From positions 424,786 to 488,785 of the forward strand of contig LR594585.1 of the NCBI GenBank assembly GCA_901538445.1: 64,000 bases of DNA. Direction: 5' to 3'. The notes beneath the pieces were generated by a model that was not told where the DNA came from, made no database searches, and saw nothing but the letters and a program-made list of their open reading frames with translations. Source of the DNA: Gemmataceae bacterium. GTDB taxonomy: Bacteria; Planctomycetota; Planctomycetia; Gemmatales; Gemmataceae. This document shows positions 41,003 to 49,584 of the stretch, piece by piece (within the stretch, counting starts at the first letter, position 1; each line of letters begins with the position of its first letter). The position numbers were made by a program, and so were the translations under genes.

Positions 41003-41053
41003 CTTGCTGAGTGGCCCCTGTCGGGCTCGAACCGACGACCCGCTGATTAAGAG
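41003..41053 (-). repeat. attL-like repeat: 3' half of tRNA-Lys(CTT)
   Basis: A 51-bp block identical to 57327-57377 in the same orientation. Read on the minus strand, 41053-41012 is the anticodon loop (CTCTTAA, anticodon CTT), 3' anticodon strand, variable loop, T arm (GTCGG-TTCGAGC-CCGAC), 3' acceptor strand AGGGGCC and discriminator A. The D arm and 5' acceptor strand are absent, so it is not a functional tRNA. Confidence 0.75.
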
Positions 41054-41144
41054 TCACAAAGGGGTCGGTCGCAACTCCGATAATCTCCAGCAACTTGCGT
41101 TACGCGCGGCCGGCGGGTGCAGTGCCGGATGCAGTGTGCCACCG

Positions 41145-41270
41145 AGAGAGAGCGAAGGGGGCACTCTCGACGCCGACCTCGCCGCAATCACGGCAGCGTG
41201 GCCGGCGCTCACCGACCACATCCGCGCCGCGATCCGGGCACTGGTCGGCACCGTCGCAGGTTCGTCCTGA
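41145..41270 (+). pseudogene. Tail of island-associated planctomycete protein
   Basis: Reads GTLDADLAAITAAWPALTD, then HIRAAIRALVGTVAGSS and stop; nothing upstream resembles a proper start or the rest of a protein. A similar decayed tail lies by the right repeat of the tRNA-Glu island. Such DLAxxxAAWPxLP tails seem to accompany planctomycete integrases. Confidence 0.5.
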
Positions 41271-41427
41271 CAGCGCCCGACCTCCCGTTCAAGGATCAAT
41301 CGCGGACCAAGACAGTGTTTGTTTTCCCCACCGTGGGGCACGAAGGTGCGGTATCCCAAGCGAATCTAAAGTAGAGGGAAATAGTATCGCCCCTCCGACG
41401 GACCAGGACGCAGGGGAGCGCCAAACG

Positions 41428-41787
41428 ATGCGAGACGCGGCGACCGAGCCCGAATGCGACAGATGCGACACATTGCCAACAAATGTTAGCACTCCGTCGT
41501 GGAGCGCGGCGCAGCGGCGGTTCCTCGAAGAGTACCGGGAGCGACCCACCGTCGCCCTCGCCGCGCGGCTGTCGGGCGTCCACCGGGCGACCGTGTACCG
41601 GTGGCTGACCGACCCCGCGTTCGCCGCCGCGGTCCACGACGCCGACGAGGCGTTCTACCGGGAGAACCGGGCGAAGGTGTTGGCCGAGGAAGCCGCCCGG
41701 CAGCAGTGGCGGGACGAGCGGGAGCGGGCGCGTTACCCGATGCGGTGCCACTACCTGGCGCTCGCCCGTGCCGCGAAGCGAAATTAG
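41428..41787 (+). CDS. Helix-turn-helix protein of phage terminase-small-subunit/phBC6A51 type
   Basis: 119 residues from the ATG at 41428. The N-terminus is short and Cys-containing (CDRCD). The HTH follows: FLEEYRERPTVALAARLSGVHRATVYRWLTDPAFAAAVHDA, with the second helix GVHRATVYRWL typical of DNA contact. A basic helical tail (ENRAKVLAEEAARQQWRDERERARYP) ends the protein. Similar small proteins mark DNA packaging or regulate mobile elements. Inside the island it precedes res by 128 bp and could regulate it. Confidence 0.65.
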   Translation: MRDAATEPECDRCDTLPTNVSTPSWSAAQRRFLEEYRERPTVALAARLSGVHRATVYRWLTDPAFAAAVHDADEAFYRENRAKVLAEEAARQQWRDERERARYPMRCHYLALARAAKRN

Positions 41788-41915
41788 GGGGCGGGCAGAT
41801 CGGTCTGAATCGAACTCGCACAACAAGCTCACACGCGGGGGCGGTTTTCCCTTTCTCATCTCGGGCGCGCCGGGTACACTCCGACTTCTCTACGGCACTC
41901 CCGAGTCGACCGCCC

Positions 41916-44900
41916 ATGCCGCCCGTTGTCATCGACAACCCGATCGTCAATTCGCCGTTCGCGGAACCGTCCCGCCACTACCGCTTCGACGACGCGAACA
42001 ACATCACGGCCGACGTCATCGAGGGACGCCGCACGAGCAGCTACTTCGTGCCCATCGCCGCGCCGAAGAAAAGGGCAAGCAAACCCTCTTCGACAATGAG
42101 TTCGCCAACGAGAAAAAAGAAGAGACGGAACACGTCAACCGCATCCGGGTGAACGTCAAGAAGTGGCGGAGCCTCGGCTGGCCGGACACGACCCCGGTCA
42201 CCCTGGCCCTCCTGCGCCACTGGTCTGACCCACAGCGTGACCGGCGGCTGTTCTTCTGCCAGATCGAGGCGGTCGAAACCGCCATCTTCGTGACCGAAGT
42301 TGCCAAGCAGGCCAAGTACGGGCACACCTGGATCGAGGAGCACCTGACGCAAGCCGGCCGCGACGCGGGCACCGACCTGTTCCGCATGGCGTTCAAGATG
42401 GCGACGGGGAGCGGGAAGACCGTCGTCATGTCCATGCTCATCGCGTGGCAGGTGCTGAACAAGCGGAGGAACCCGAACGACAAGCGGTTCACCGACGCCT
42501 TCCTCGTCGTCACCCCGGGCATCACGATCCGCGACCGGCTCCGCGTGCTGCTCCCGTCCGACACCGCGAACTACTACCGCGGGCTCGACGTCGTGCCCCG
42601 GGAACTCATGCCGGAACTCGGCGCGGCGAAGATCGTCGTCACCAACTTCCACTCGTTCAAGCAGCGGGAGAAGGGCGAGGCCGGCGGGCTCACGAAGCGC
42701 GTCCTCACCGCCAACACGCCCGGCGCGTTCACCGAGTCGCCCGGCGAGATGGTGCGGCGCGTGTGCCGCGAACTCGGCACCCAGCGCGAAATCCCTCGTC
42801 ATCAACGACGAGGCGCACCACTGCTACCGGTCGCGGCCCGCGGTGGAGTCGGACGAGAAGCTGAAGGGGGACGAGAAGAAGGAAGCCGACGCCCGCGACG
42901 AGGAAGCCCGGCTGTGGCTCACCGGCCTGGAGGCGGTGAACGAAGCGATCGGCGTGAAGGCGGTGTACGACCTGTCCGCCACGCCGTTCTACCTCAAGGG
43001 GTCGGGCTACCCGGAAGGCACTCTGTTCCCGTGGGTCGTGTCCGACTTCTCGCTCATCGACGCCATCGAGAGCGGCATCGTCAAGATCCCCCGCGTGCCG
43101 GTCGCCGGGAACGACATGGTCGGCGAGTTCCCGATCTACCGGGCGCTCTGGCCGCACATCCGCGACGGCCTCCCGAAGAAGGGACGCACCGCCGATACGC
43201 CGGCCGCTGTACCCATCATGCCGGCACAACTGGAAGGTGCGCTCCAAAGTCTCTACGGGCACTATAAGGCCGGGTACGCGGAGTGGGAGGCCGACCAGGA
43301 AGGCCGCTCGAACGGCCGCACGCCGCCCGTGTTCATCGTCGTCTGCAACAACACGAGCGTAAGCAAACTCGTCTTCGACTACATCGCGGGGCGGGAAACG
43401 GGGCAGAACCACCCGGACGGCGCGCCGCTCGTCGCCCCGGGTCAGATGGAGATTTTCAGCAACGTCCGCGGCCAGCGCTGGCTGCACCGGCCGAACACGA
43501 TCCTCGTGGACAGCGAACAGTTCGAGGCCGAGGGCGGCATGTCGGACGAGTTCAAGAAACTCGCCGGGCACCAGATCGAGGAGTTCAAAGCCGATTACCG
43601 GAAGCGGTTCCCCGGACGCCCTGTCGATGCGCTCACCGACGAAGACCTGATGCGAGAGGTGCTGAACACGGTTGGCAAGCCGGGGAAGCTCGGCGAGAAC
43701 GTGAAGTGCGTCGTGTCCGTGTCGATGCTCACCGAGGGTTGGGACTGCAACACCGTGACGCACATTCTCGGCGTGCGGGCGTTCGGGACGCAGCTCCTTT
43801 GCGAGCAGGTCGTCGGCCGCGGGCTGCGGCGGGCCAGCTACGCGCTGAACGACAAGGGCCACTTCGACCCCGAGTACGCCGACGTGTACGGCGTGCCGTT
43901 CACGTTCATCCCCTGCGCCGGGGTGCCCGAAGAGGGCAAGGAGCGCAAGCCGGTGCAGAAGCCCGGCAACGTGCGGGCCGTGCCCGAGCGCCTCGCCGAG
44001 TGCCCGTGGCTCGAAGTCACCTTCCCCCGCGTCGCGGGTTACCGGTACGAGGTGCCCGCCGACCGGCTCACCGCGCACTTCGACAGGTCGTCGAAGCTCG
44101 TGCTGAGCACGCAGGACATCCTGACCCGCACCGAGAACGCGCCGATCGTCGGCGAGACGGCGGTCCACACGCTCGACGACCTGAAGGGGTTCCGCGCCCA
44201 GACGGTCGCGTTCAAGCTGGCGACGCACCTCCAGACGCACAAGTTCAAGGACCAGGTCTGGCTGTTCCCGCAACTGCTCGCCATCGTCCGCGAATGGCTC
44301 GGCGACCCGGACGGCGAATCGCCCTACGTCGACTACGGCGACGACACGTTTCCCGGGCTGCTGCTGTTCGCGCAGAAGGCGCACGAGGCGGCCGAGAAGA
44401 TCCACAAGGCCATCGTCGCCGGCAGCGGCGGCGAGAAGCGCCTCCGGGCCGAACTGCCCGCGACCGACCGCACCGGCGGCACCGCCGGCGTGTCCTACGA
44501 CACGGTGAAGACGACCTGGCCGGCAAACCCATCGAAGTGTCACCTGAACCTTGTTCCCGAAGATAGCGGCTGGGAAACGCAGTTCGTCGAGAAGATCGAG
44601 CGGATGGACGAGGTGAAGGCGTACGTGAAGAACCAGAACCTCGGGTTCAGCATCCCGTACACCTGCGAGGGGCGGCCCGGGAACTACTACCCGGACTACA
44701 TCCTCAAGCTCGACGACGGCCGCGGCACCGACGACCCGCTGCACCTGATCGTCGAGGTGACCGGCGAGAAGAAGCGGGAAAAGGAAGCCAAGGTCACGAC
44801 CGCGAAGACGCTGTGGGTGCCGGCGGTGAACAACGAGGGCGCGTTCGGCCGGTGGGCGTTCCTGGAGATCGACGCCGACAACCGGAACAAGGCCATCCAG

Positions 44901-44936
44901 ACGATCCGCAAGTTCCTGAAGGGCGGGGCGGGCTGA
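41916..44936 (+). pseudogene. res: Type III restriction enzyme Res subunit (two frameshifts)
   Basis: Starts ATG at 41916 (MPPVVIDNPIVNSPF). The frame breaks at the A-run 42069-42072, where one extra A would restore KKKGKQTLFDNEF. It resumes with FKMATGSGKTVVMSM (Walker A). It breaks again at CCC 42793-42795, where removing one C would give ILVINDEAHHCYR (DEAH box). It then runs open to 44936 with SMLTEGWDCNTVTHI, LCEQVVGRGLRR (motif VI) and the C-terminal nuclease PDYILKLDDG...LIVEVTGEK. All domains of a normal about 1000-residue Res are present, so the two indels are either recent inactivation or sequencing errors in homopolymers. Confidence 0.85.
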
Positions 44937-44979
44937 TATACTAACGGGCGCGCCGCAGACACCCGGAGCGAATCAAGCA

Positions 44980-45321
44980 ATGTCCCTCGAAGGCACCGTC
45001 CAGAACGGCGTGATCGTCCTCGACCCCGGCGGGCCGCCGCTGGCCGACGGCACCCGCGTCGAGGTCGCCCCGCGCACCGGCATGGAGCCGCTGGTCCGCA
45101 AGACCCCCGGCGTGTGCGGCGGCAGGGCGTGCGTCGGCAACCGGCGGATCGCGGTCTGGATGCTCGTCGAAGCCCGGACAGCGGGCATCTCCGACGAGAC
45201 GCTTCTCACCGACTACGACCCGCCGCTCACCCGCACCGAACTCGACGCCGCCTGGCGGTACGCGGCGGCCAACCCGGAAGAGGTCGCCCGCGACATCCGC
45301 GACAACAACGACGCCGGGTGA
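44980..45321 (+). CDS. DUF433-family antitoxin-like protein
   Basis: A 113-residue protein. The N-terminal part (GTVQNGVIVLDPGGPPLADGT) resembles AF2212-type antitoxin N-termini. The DUF433 helix-turn-helix core follows with CGGRACVGNRRIAVWMLVEAR and TLLTDYDPPLTRTELDAAWRYAAAN. DUF433 proteins pair with DUF5615 PIN-like toxins. The start lies 44 bp after res, and the next gene starts 4 bp after its stop, giving an antitoxin-first operon. Confidence 0.85.
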   Translation: MSLEGTVQNGVIVLDPGGPPLADGTRVEVAPRTGMEPLVRKTPGVCGGRACVGNRRIAVWMLVEARTAGISDETLLTDYDPPLTRTELDAAWRYAAANPEEVARDIRDNNDAG

Positions 45322-45324
45322 CGT

Positions 45325-45672
45325 GTGCCGACCTTCTACGCCGACGAGGACGTTCCCGGCCCGCTTGTCCGCGCCTTGCGAGCGCTCGGGCACGACGTCC
45401 TCACCGCGCCCCAGGACGGTCGCGCCGGGGCGGATGACGCGGCCGTGCTCGCCCGCGCAACCGAACTCGGCCGCGTCGTCCTGACGAAGAACCGCGGCGA
45501 CTTCCACCGGCTCCACGCCGCCGTCCCGGGCCACTCCGGGATTGTCACGTTTACAGACGATAAGGACCGCGTCGCACTCGCCGACCGCATTCATGCCGCC
45601 GCTGCCGCACACCCGGACTTGGCCGGTGTCCTCATTCGCGTCGTGAAGCCCAACCCGCCGCAGGTGCCGTGA
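45325..45672 (+). CDS. DUF5615 PIN-like toxin
   Basis: A 115-residue PIN-like protein starting GTG 4 bp after the DUF433 gene. FYADEDVPGPLVRALRALGHDV supplies the first acidic pair, LTKNRGDFHRLH the D/N motif, and GIVTFTDDKD the closing strand. These match the compact DUF5615 RNase-like fold paired with DUF433. It would cleave RNA when free of antitoxin; activity is inferred from family. The pair lies between res and mod of a restriction system. Confidence 0.85.
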   Translation: MPTFYADEDVPGPLVRALRALGHDVLTAPQDGRAGADDAAVLARATELGRVVLTKNRGDFHRLHAAVPGHSGIVTFTDDKDRVALADRIHAAAAAHPDLAGVLIRVVKPNPPQVP

Positions 45673-45739
45673 TCGCCACGAAGAAGCCCGCCGCGACCTC
45701 CACGCCCGTGCCCGAGGCGAGTCGCTGATCGAATCGGCC

Positions 45740-45774
45740 CTTATTTACCCAAACGGCCGGTTTGGGTAAATAAG
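45740..45774. promoter_or_regulatory. AT-rich 15-bp inverted repeat before mod
   Basis: Arms CTTATTTACCCAAAC (45740-45754) and GTTTGGGTAAATAAG (45760-45774) around GGCCG. A third, imperfect copy (TTTTGGTAAATAAG, about 45792-45806) stands closer to the mod start at 45825. The AT-rich block contrasts sharply with its surroundings, fitting an operator/promoter for mod or a toxin-antitoxin binding site. Confidence 0.6.
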
Positions 45775-45824
45775 CTCCCGCGCAATTAGCGTTTTGGTAA
45801 ATAAGCCGGCCGTTGGGGTGACCG

Positions 45825-48539
45825 ATGGCCAAGAAGAAGCCCGCAGCGAAGTCCGCGTCCGTGCCCGTCGAGGCGCACACGCACGTCGCGGACAGCCGCA
45901 AGAACATCCCCACCCGCGAACTCGCCGAGTTCGCGGCGACCGACGGCATCGGCAAGGCCATCTACAACCGCGACCGCTCGCTCGACCCGCAACTCGTGTG
46001 GAAGGGCAAGGACGAGCAGGACGCGAAGGGGGCGCTCGAAGTCCCGGCCGTGCCCATCTACGTCCAGGAGAAGGTTCACCCGCGGGCCATCGTGGACGAC
46101 CTCAAGAGCCGTGCGGCCGCGGCCCGGCCCGCCGACAACCTGTTCGCCGACTTCAACGGGCTCGACGACTTCTCCAAGAAGCTGGAGTTCTACCAGCACG
46201 ACCAGCACTGGACGAACCGGCTCATCCTCGGCGACAGCCTGCTCGTGATGGCGAGCCTCGCCGAGAAGGAGCGGCTCCGCGGGCAGGTGCAGTGCGTGTA
46301 CTTCGACCCGCCCTACGGCATCAAGTTCGGCAGCAACTGGCAGGTGAGCACCCGCAAGCGCGACGTGAAGGACGCCAAGGCCGAAGACCTGACCCGCCAG
46401 CCCGAGCAGGTGAAGGCGTTCCGTGACACCTGGGAACTCGGCATCCACAGCTACCTGACCTACATCCGCGACCGCCTCGCTCTTGCCCGCGACCTACTCA
46501 CCGAGAGCGGCAGCATCTTCGTTCAGATCGGCGACGAGAACGTGCATCTCGTCCGTGGTGTATTGGATGAGGTATTCGGACGAGACAACTTCATCTCGCT
46601 TATTAGCTTTGCCACAACAACCGGTTTTGAGTCAAAGTTCCTTGGGCGAGCCGGAGATCGACTGCTGTGGTATGGAAAGGAGCGAGAGCAAACAAAGTAC
46701 CACGACTTATATCAGGATAGCGGTCGCGCGATTGGCGGGGGCGGATACCGTTGGATCACGCTGCCTGATGGGTCGAGCCGAGCGCTCACTAGCCGTGAGA
46801 TTAACGGAGAGTGCGAGATTCCTTCTGGGGGAAGGTTATACGTCCCGGACAACATTATCTCCCAAGGGGCGTCTTCTCAGGATCAGACATTTGATTTCGG
46901 AGGCAAGCAGTATCACCCCGGCCTGAACTCGCACTGGAAGGCACGCTTCCCAGATGGCATGAATCGCCTTGGACACGCGAATAGGCTGCATGTCTCTGCC
47001 AACTCACTGCGATTTGTTCGGTATGCCGACGACTTCCCGTTTCGCGTTCGAAATAATGTCTGGACTGATACGCAGACTGGTCAATTTACAGATGACAAGT
47101 TATATGTCGTGCAGACTAACACGAAGGTCGTCGAGCGTTGCCTGCTCATGACGACGGACCCCGGCGACCTCGTTCTCGATCCGACGTGCGGGAGCGGCAC
47201 GACGGCCTACGTTGCGGAGCAATGGGGCCGGCGGTGGATCACCATCGACACGAGCCGCGTGGCGCTGTCGCTGGCCAGGCAGCGATTGATGGCCGCGCGC
47301 TTCCCGTACTACCTGCTCGCAGATTCCACCGAGGGCCGCAAGAAGCAGGCCGAGGTGACCGCCACGGCGCTCGACCCGAAGGCACCGCCCCCGCAGCGCG
47401 ACCTGCACCGCGGGTTCGTGTACAAGACGGTGCCGCACGTCACCCTCAAGAGCATCGCCAACAACCCGGACATCAAGCCCGGCATGACCCGCGACCAGAT
47501 CAACGCGGCCATCGCCCGGCATGCCGACAGCGAGACGCTGTACGACCAGCCCTACGAGGACAAGAGCGTCGTGCGGCTCACCGGGCCCTTCACCGTTGAA
47601 AGCCTGTCGCCGCACCGAGCACTGCCAATAGTTGGGCCGCAAAAGATAAAAGAGACGAAAGAAGTGGCCGCATCGTCCGCTACGCGGCCATTGGAGAACT
47701 ACCTCGGCACGGTCACCGACAACTTGCGGAAGGCCGGGGTGAAGGGCACCGACAAGTCGCAGCGCATCGCGTTCGCCCGGCTCGACCCGTTCCCCGGCGA
47801 GTACATTCAGGCCGAAGGGGAGGCGGGCGACGGCATGGCCGTGCGCGTCAGCATCGGGCCGGAAACCGGGACCGTGGGCGACGCCTGGATCAAGCACGCG
47901 GCAATCGACGCGATCAAGGGGAGCAAGTGCGACCTGCTCCTCGTGTGCGCGTTCGCGTTCGAGGCGAGCGTCCACGAGCAGACGGCCGAACTCAAGAAGG
48001 AGATGAAGTTCGGCAAGCTCCGCATCCTTCCGGTGCGGATGAACCCGGACCTCGCCATGTTCGGCGACGACACCGGTAAGGAACTGCTGAAGAAGACCGG
48101 GAACGCGAACCTGTTCACCGTGTTCGGCGAGCCCGACCTGAAGATCGACACCGGCAAGGGCGGCACCCTCACCGTGACCGTCCGCGGGGTGGACGTGTTC
48201 GACCCGGCGACGGCCGAGGTCCGCACCGGCGGCACCGACGACATCGCGTGTTGGTTCATCGACACGGACTACAACGGCGAGAGCTTCTTCGTCCGCCACG
48301 CCTACTTCCTGCAAGGCGGGAAGAACACAGACGACGGCCCCTACGAAAAGTTGAAGAAGGCGCTACGGGCCGAGATTGACGAGGCGGAGTGGTCGAAGCT
48401 CTACCGCGCCACGAGCCAACCGTTCGCGCCGCCGTCGTCCGGGCGGATCGCGGTGAAGGTCATCAACCACTTCGGCGACGAGGTGCTGAAGGTGTGCCCG
48501 GTCCCGGCGCGGGCCGCTGGCAAGTCACAACTCACCTGA
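45825..48539 (+). CDS. mod: Type III restriction-modification DNA methyltransferase (Mod)
   Basis: A 904-residue, beta-class N6-adenine methyltransferase. The order is DPPY first (VYFDPPYGIKF, about 160-168), then a target-recognition region (about 245-440), then the SAM motif LDPTCGSGTTAYVAEQWG (about 451-468). It modifies its site and guides Res for cleavage. A C-terminal extension of about 350 residues contains a HYxxxNP-like region, as in large planctomycete Mod proteins. Central DNA 46550-47130 is visibly less GC-rich than the flanks, consistent with an exchanged recognition domain. The C-terminus is repeated at 54485-54832. Confidence 0.93.
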   Translation: MAKKKPAAKSASVPVEAHTHVADSRKNIPTRELAEFAATDGIGKAIYNRDRSLDPQLVWKGKDEQDAKGALEVPAVPIYVQEKVHPRAIVDDLKSRAAAARPADNLFADFNGLDDFSKKLEFYQHDQHWTNRLILGDSLLVMASLAEKERLRGQVQCVYFDPPYGIKFGSNWQVSTRKRDVKDAKAEDLTRQPEQVKAFRDTWELGIHSYLTYIRDRLALARDLLTESGSIFVQIGDENVHLVRGVLDEVFGRDNFISLISFATTTGFESKFLGRAGDRLLWYGKEREQTKYHDLYQDSGRAIGGGGYRWITLPDGSSRALTSREINGECEIPSGGRLYVPDNIISQGASSQDQTFDFGGKQYHPGLNSHWKARFPDGMNRLGHANRLHVSANSLRFVRYADDFPFRVRNNVWTDTQTGQFTDDKLYVVQTNTKVVERCLLMTTDPGDLVLDPTCGSGTTAYVAEQWGRRWITIDTSRVALSLARQRLMAARFPYYLLADSTEGRKKQAEVTATALDPKAPPPQRDLHRGFVYKTVPHVTLKSIANNPDIKPGMTRDQINAAIARHADSETLYDQPYEDKSVVRLTGPFTVESLSPHRALPIVGPQKIKETKEVAASSATRPLENYLGTVTDNLRKAGVKGTDKSQRIAFARLDPFPGEYIQAEGEAGDGMAVRVSIGPETGTVGDAWIKHAAIDAIKGSKCDLLLVCAFAFEASVHEQTAELKKEMKFGKLRILPVRMNPDLAMFGDDTGKELLKKTGNANLFTVFGEPDLKIDTGKGGTLTVTVRGVDVFDPATAEVRTGGTDDIACWFIDTDYNGESFFVRHAYFLQGGKNTDDGPYEKLKKALRAEIDEAEWSKLYRATSQPFAPPSSGRIAVKVINHFGDEVLKVCPVPARAAGKSQLT

Positions 48540-49008
48540 TCTGGCCGGGCTCACACCGGGCGCCACTCCGCCGCGACCTGTAAACCGCCGCCGGGACGGG
48601 CGTAACCGAGCGGACCGTCCTCTGCCGGTAGGCAGGTCGGCGGTGGATTTCGTGGATGTTCCTCCGCCGGTCGCCCGGATTGGACAACGTTTTGCCGAAA
48701 TCCGTCACCCGGACCCATGCGGCCCAACTTCGGTGTCCAATTCCGTCGTCCGGGAGCGGATACCGGTGTACTCCCAGTGGGTGTGTGGCACGCCGGCCGG
48801 GATCGGGAGCACTTCGTGGCGTTCCGATGCCGGACCCGAGAGACGAGCACGAGCGGTTCACCCGGGTTCGACCTCCACGTCCCTCGCGAAGTGTGGTTTC
48901 GGATCAATCACCGGTTGGTGACGCGCCCAAGATTTTGTTCCAATCGCGGCAGGCTGCGGTCACCTCTTGGTGTACCAAGTCGCCTCGTGGGTCACATCAG
49001 ATGGCCGC
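48540..49008. other. Intergenic region before the ECF sigma gene
   Basis: About 470 bp with no supported gene. It includes TTTTGCCGAAA (48690-48700), repeated upstream of the exoprotein gene at 50797, a candidate sigma-factor promoter element. Confidence 0.45.
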
Positions 49009-49584
49009 ATGACCACTGCCGACGCGATCACGATCCAAGGGCGGACGCCGGCCGGGACCGGGGCGGACAAGGGCCGCTCATTTCTGGCGCTACACGTTGC
49101 CCACCAGCGGCGCGTCTACGCATACATCTTGGCCCTCCTGCCCCGGCGGGCCGATGCCGACGACGTGGCACAGGACACCTGGCTGACCATGTGGGCCAAG
49201 TTCGACCCGCTGGCCCAGCCCTCCGACTTTGTCGGGTGGGCGTGCACGATCGCCAAGTACAAGGTTCTCGAACGCCGCCGAAAGGCCGGGCGGTGCCGCG
49301 TCCTGTTCAGCCAGGAGGCGTTCGAGACGATCGCCGCCGCGGCGGCCGACCGGGTCGCGGCCGAGGACACCGACGAGTGGCAGGACGCCCTGGCTGGGTG
49401 CCTCGGGAAGCTCCCTCCGGGACTCCGCGACCTGCTCGCCTGGCGTGTCGAGCCGGGCGCGACTACCCAGTCCGTGGCCGCCAAGGCCGGGCGGTCAACC
49501 GAGGCCGTCTACAAGGCACTGGCCAAGGCCCGACGCGCCCTGGCCGAGTGCGTGAACCGTGCCCTGGCCGGAGTGCCCCGATGA
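49009..49584 (+). CDS. ECF RNA polymerase sigma factor, Rhodopirellula/Verrucomicrobium type
   Basis: 191 residues from the ATG at 49009. Region 2: AHQRRVYAYILALLPRRADADDVAQDTWLTMWAKFD, containing the core-binding helix and -10 recognition. DFVGWACTIAKYKVLERRRK continues it, an arginine-rich helix usual in this planctomycete sigma class. Region 4: CLGKLPPGLRDLLAWRV, then TTQSVAAKAGRSTEAVYKALAKARRAL, the -35-binding HTH. It overlaps the next gene by ATGA, the hallmark of sigma/anti-sigma pairs. Confidence 0.9.
   Translation: MTTADAITIQGRTPAGTGADKGRSFLALHVAHQRRVYAYILALLPRRADADDVAQDTWLTMWAKFDPLAQPSDFVGWACTIAKYKVLERRRKAGRCRVLFSQEAFETIAAAAADRVAAEDTDEWQDALAGCLGKLPPGLRDLLAWRVEPGATTQSVAAKAGRSTEAVYKALAKARRALAECVNRALAGVPR

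Noticed and set aside
41012..41053. A D-arm-less functional tRNA-Lys, using GACCCCT at about 41060 as 5' acceptor strand
   Set aside because: Six of seven pairs can form by chance, but the D arm is wholly absent and the 5' anticodon strand fails to pair. Bacterial tRNAs of this type are not known, and the other copy lacks even this.
42445..42864. Separate small gene inside res
   Set aside because: It is simply the third frame of the res helicase region between the two frameshifts.
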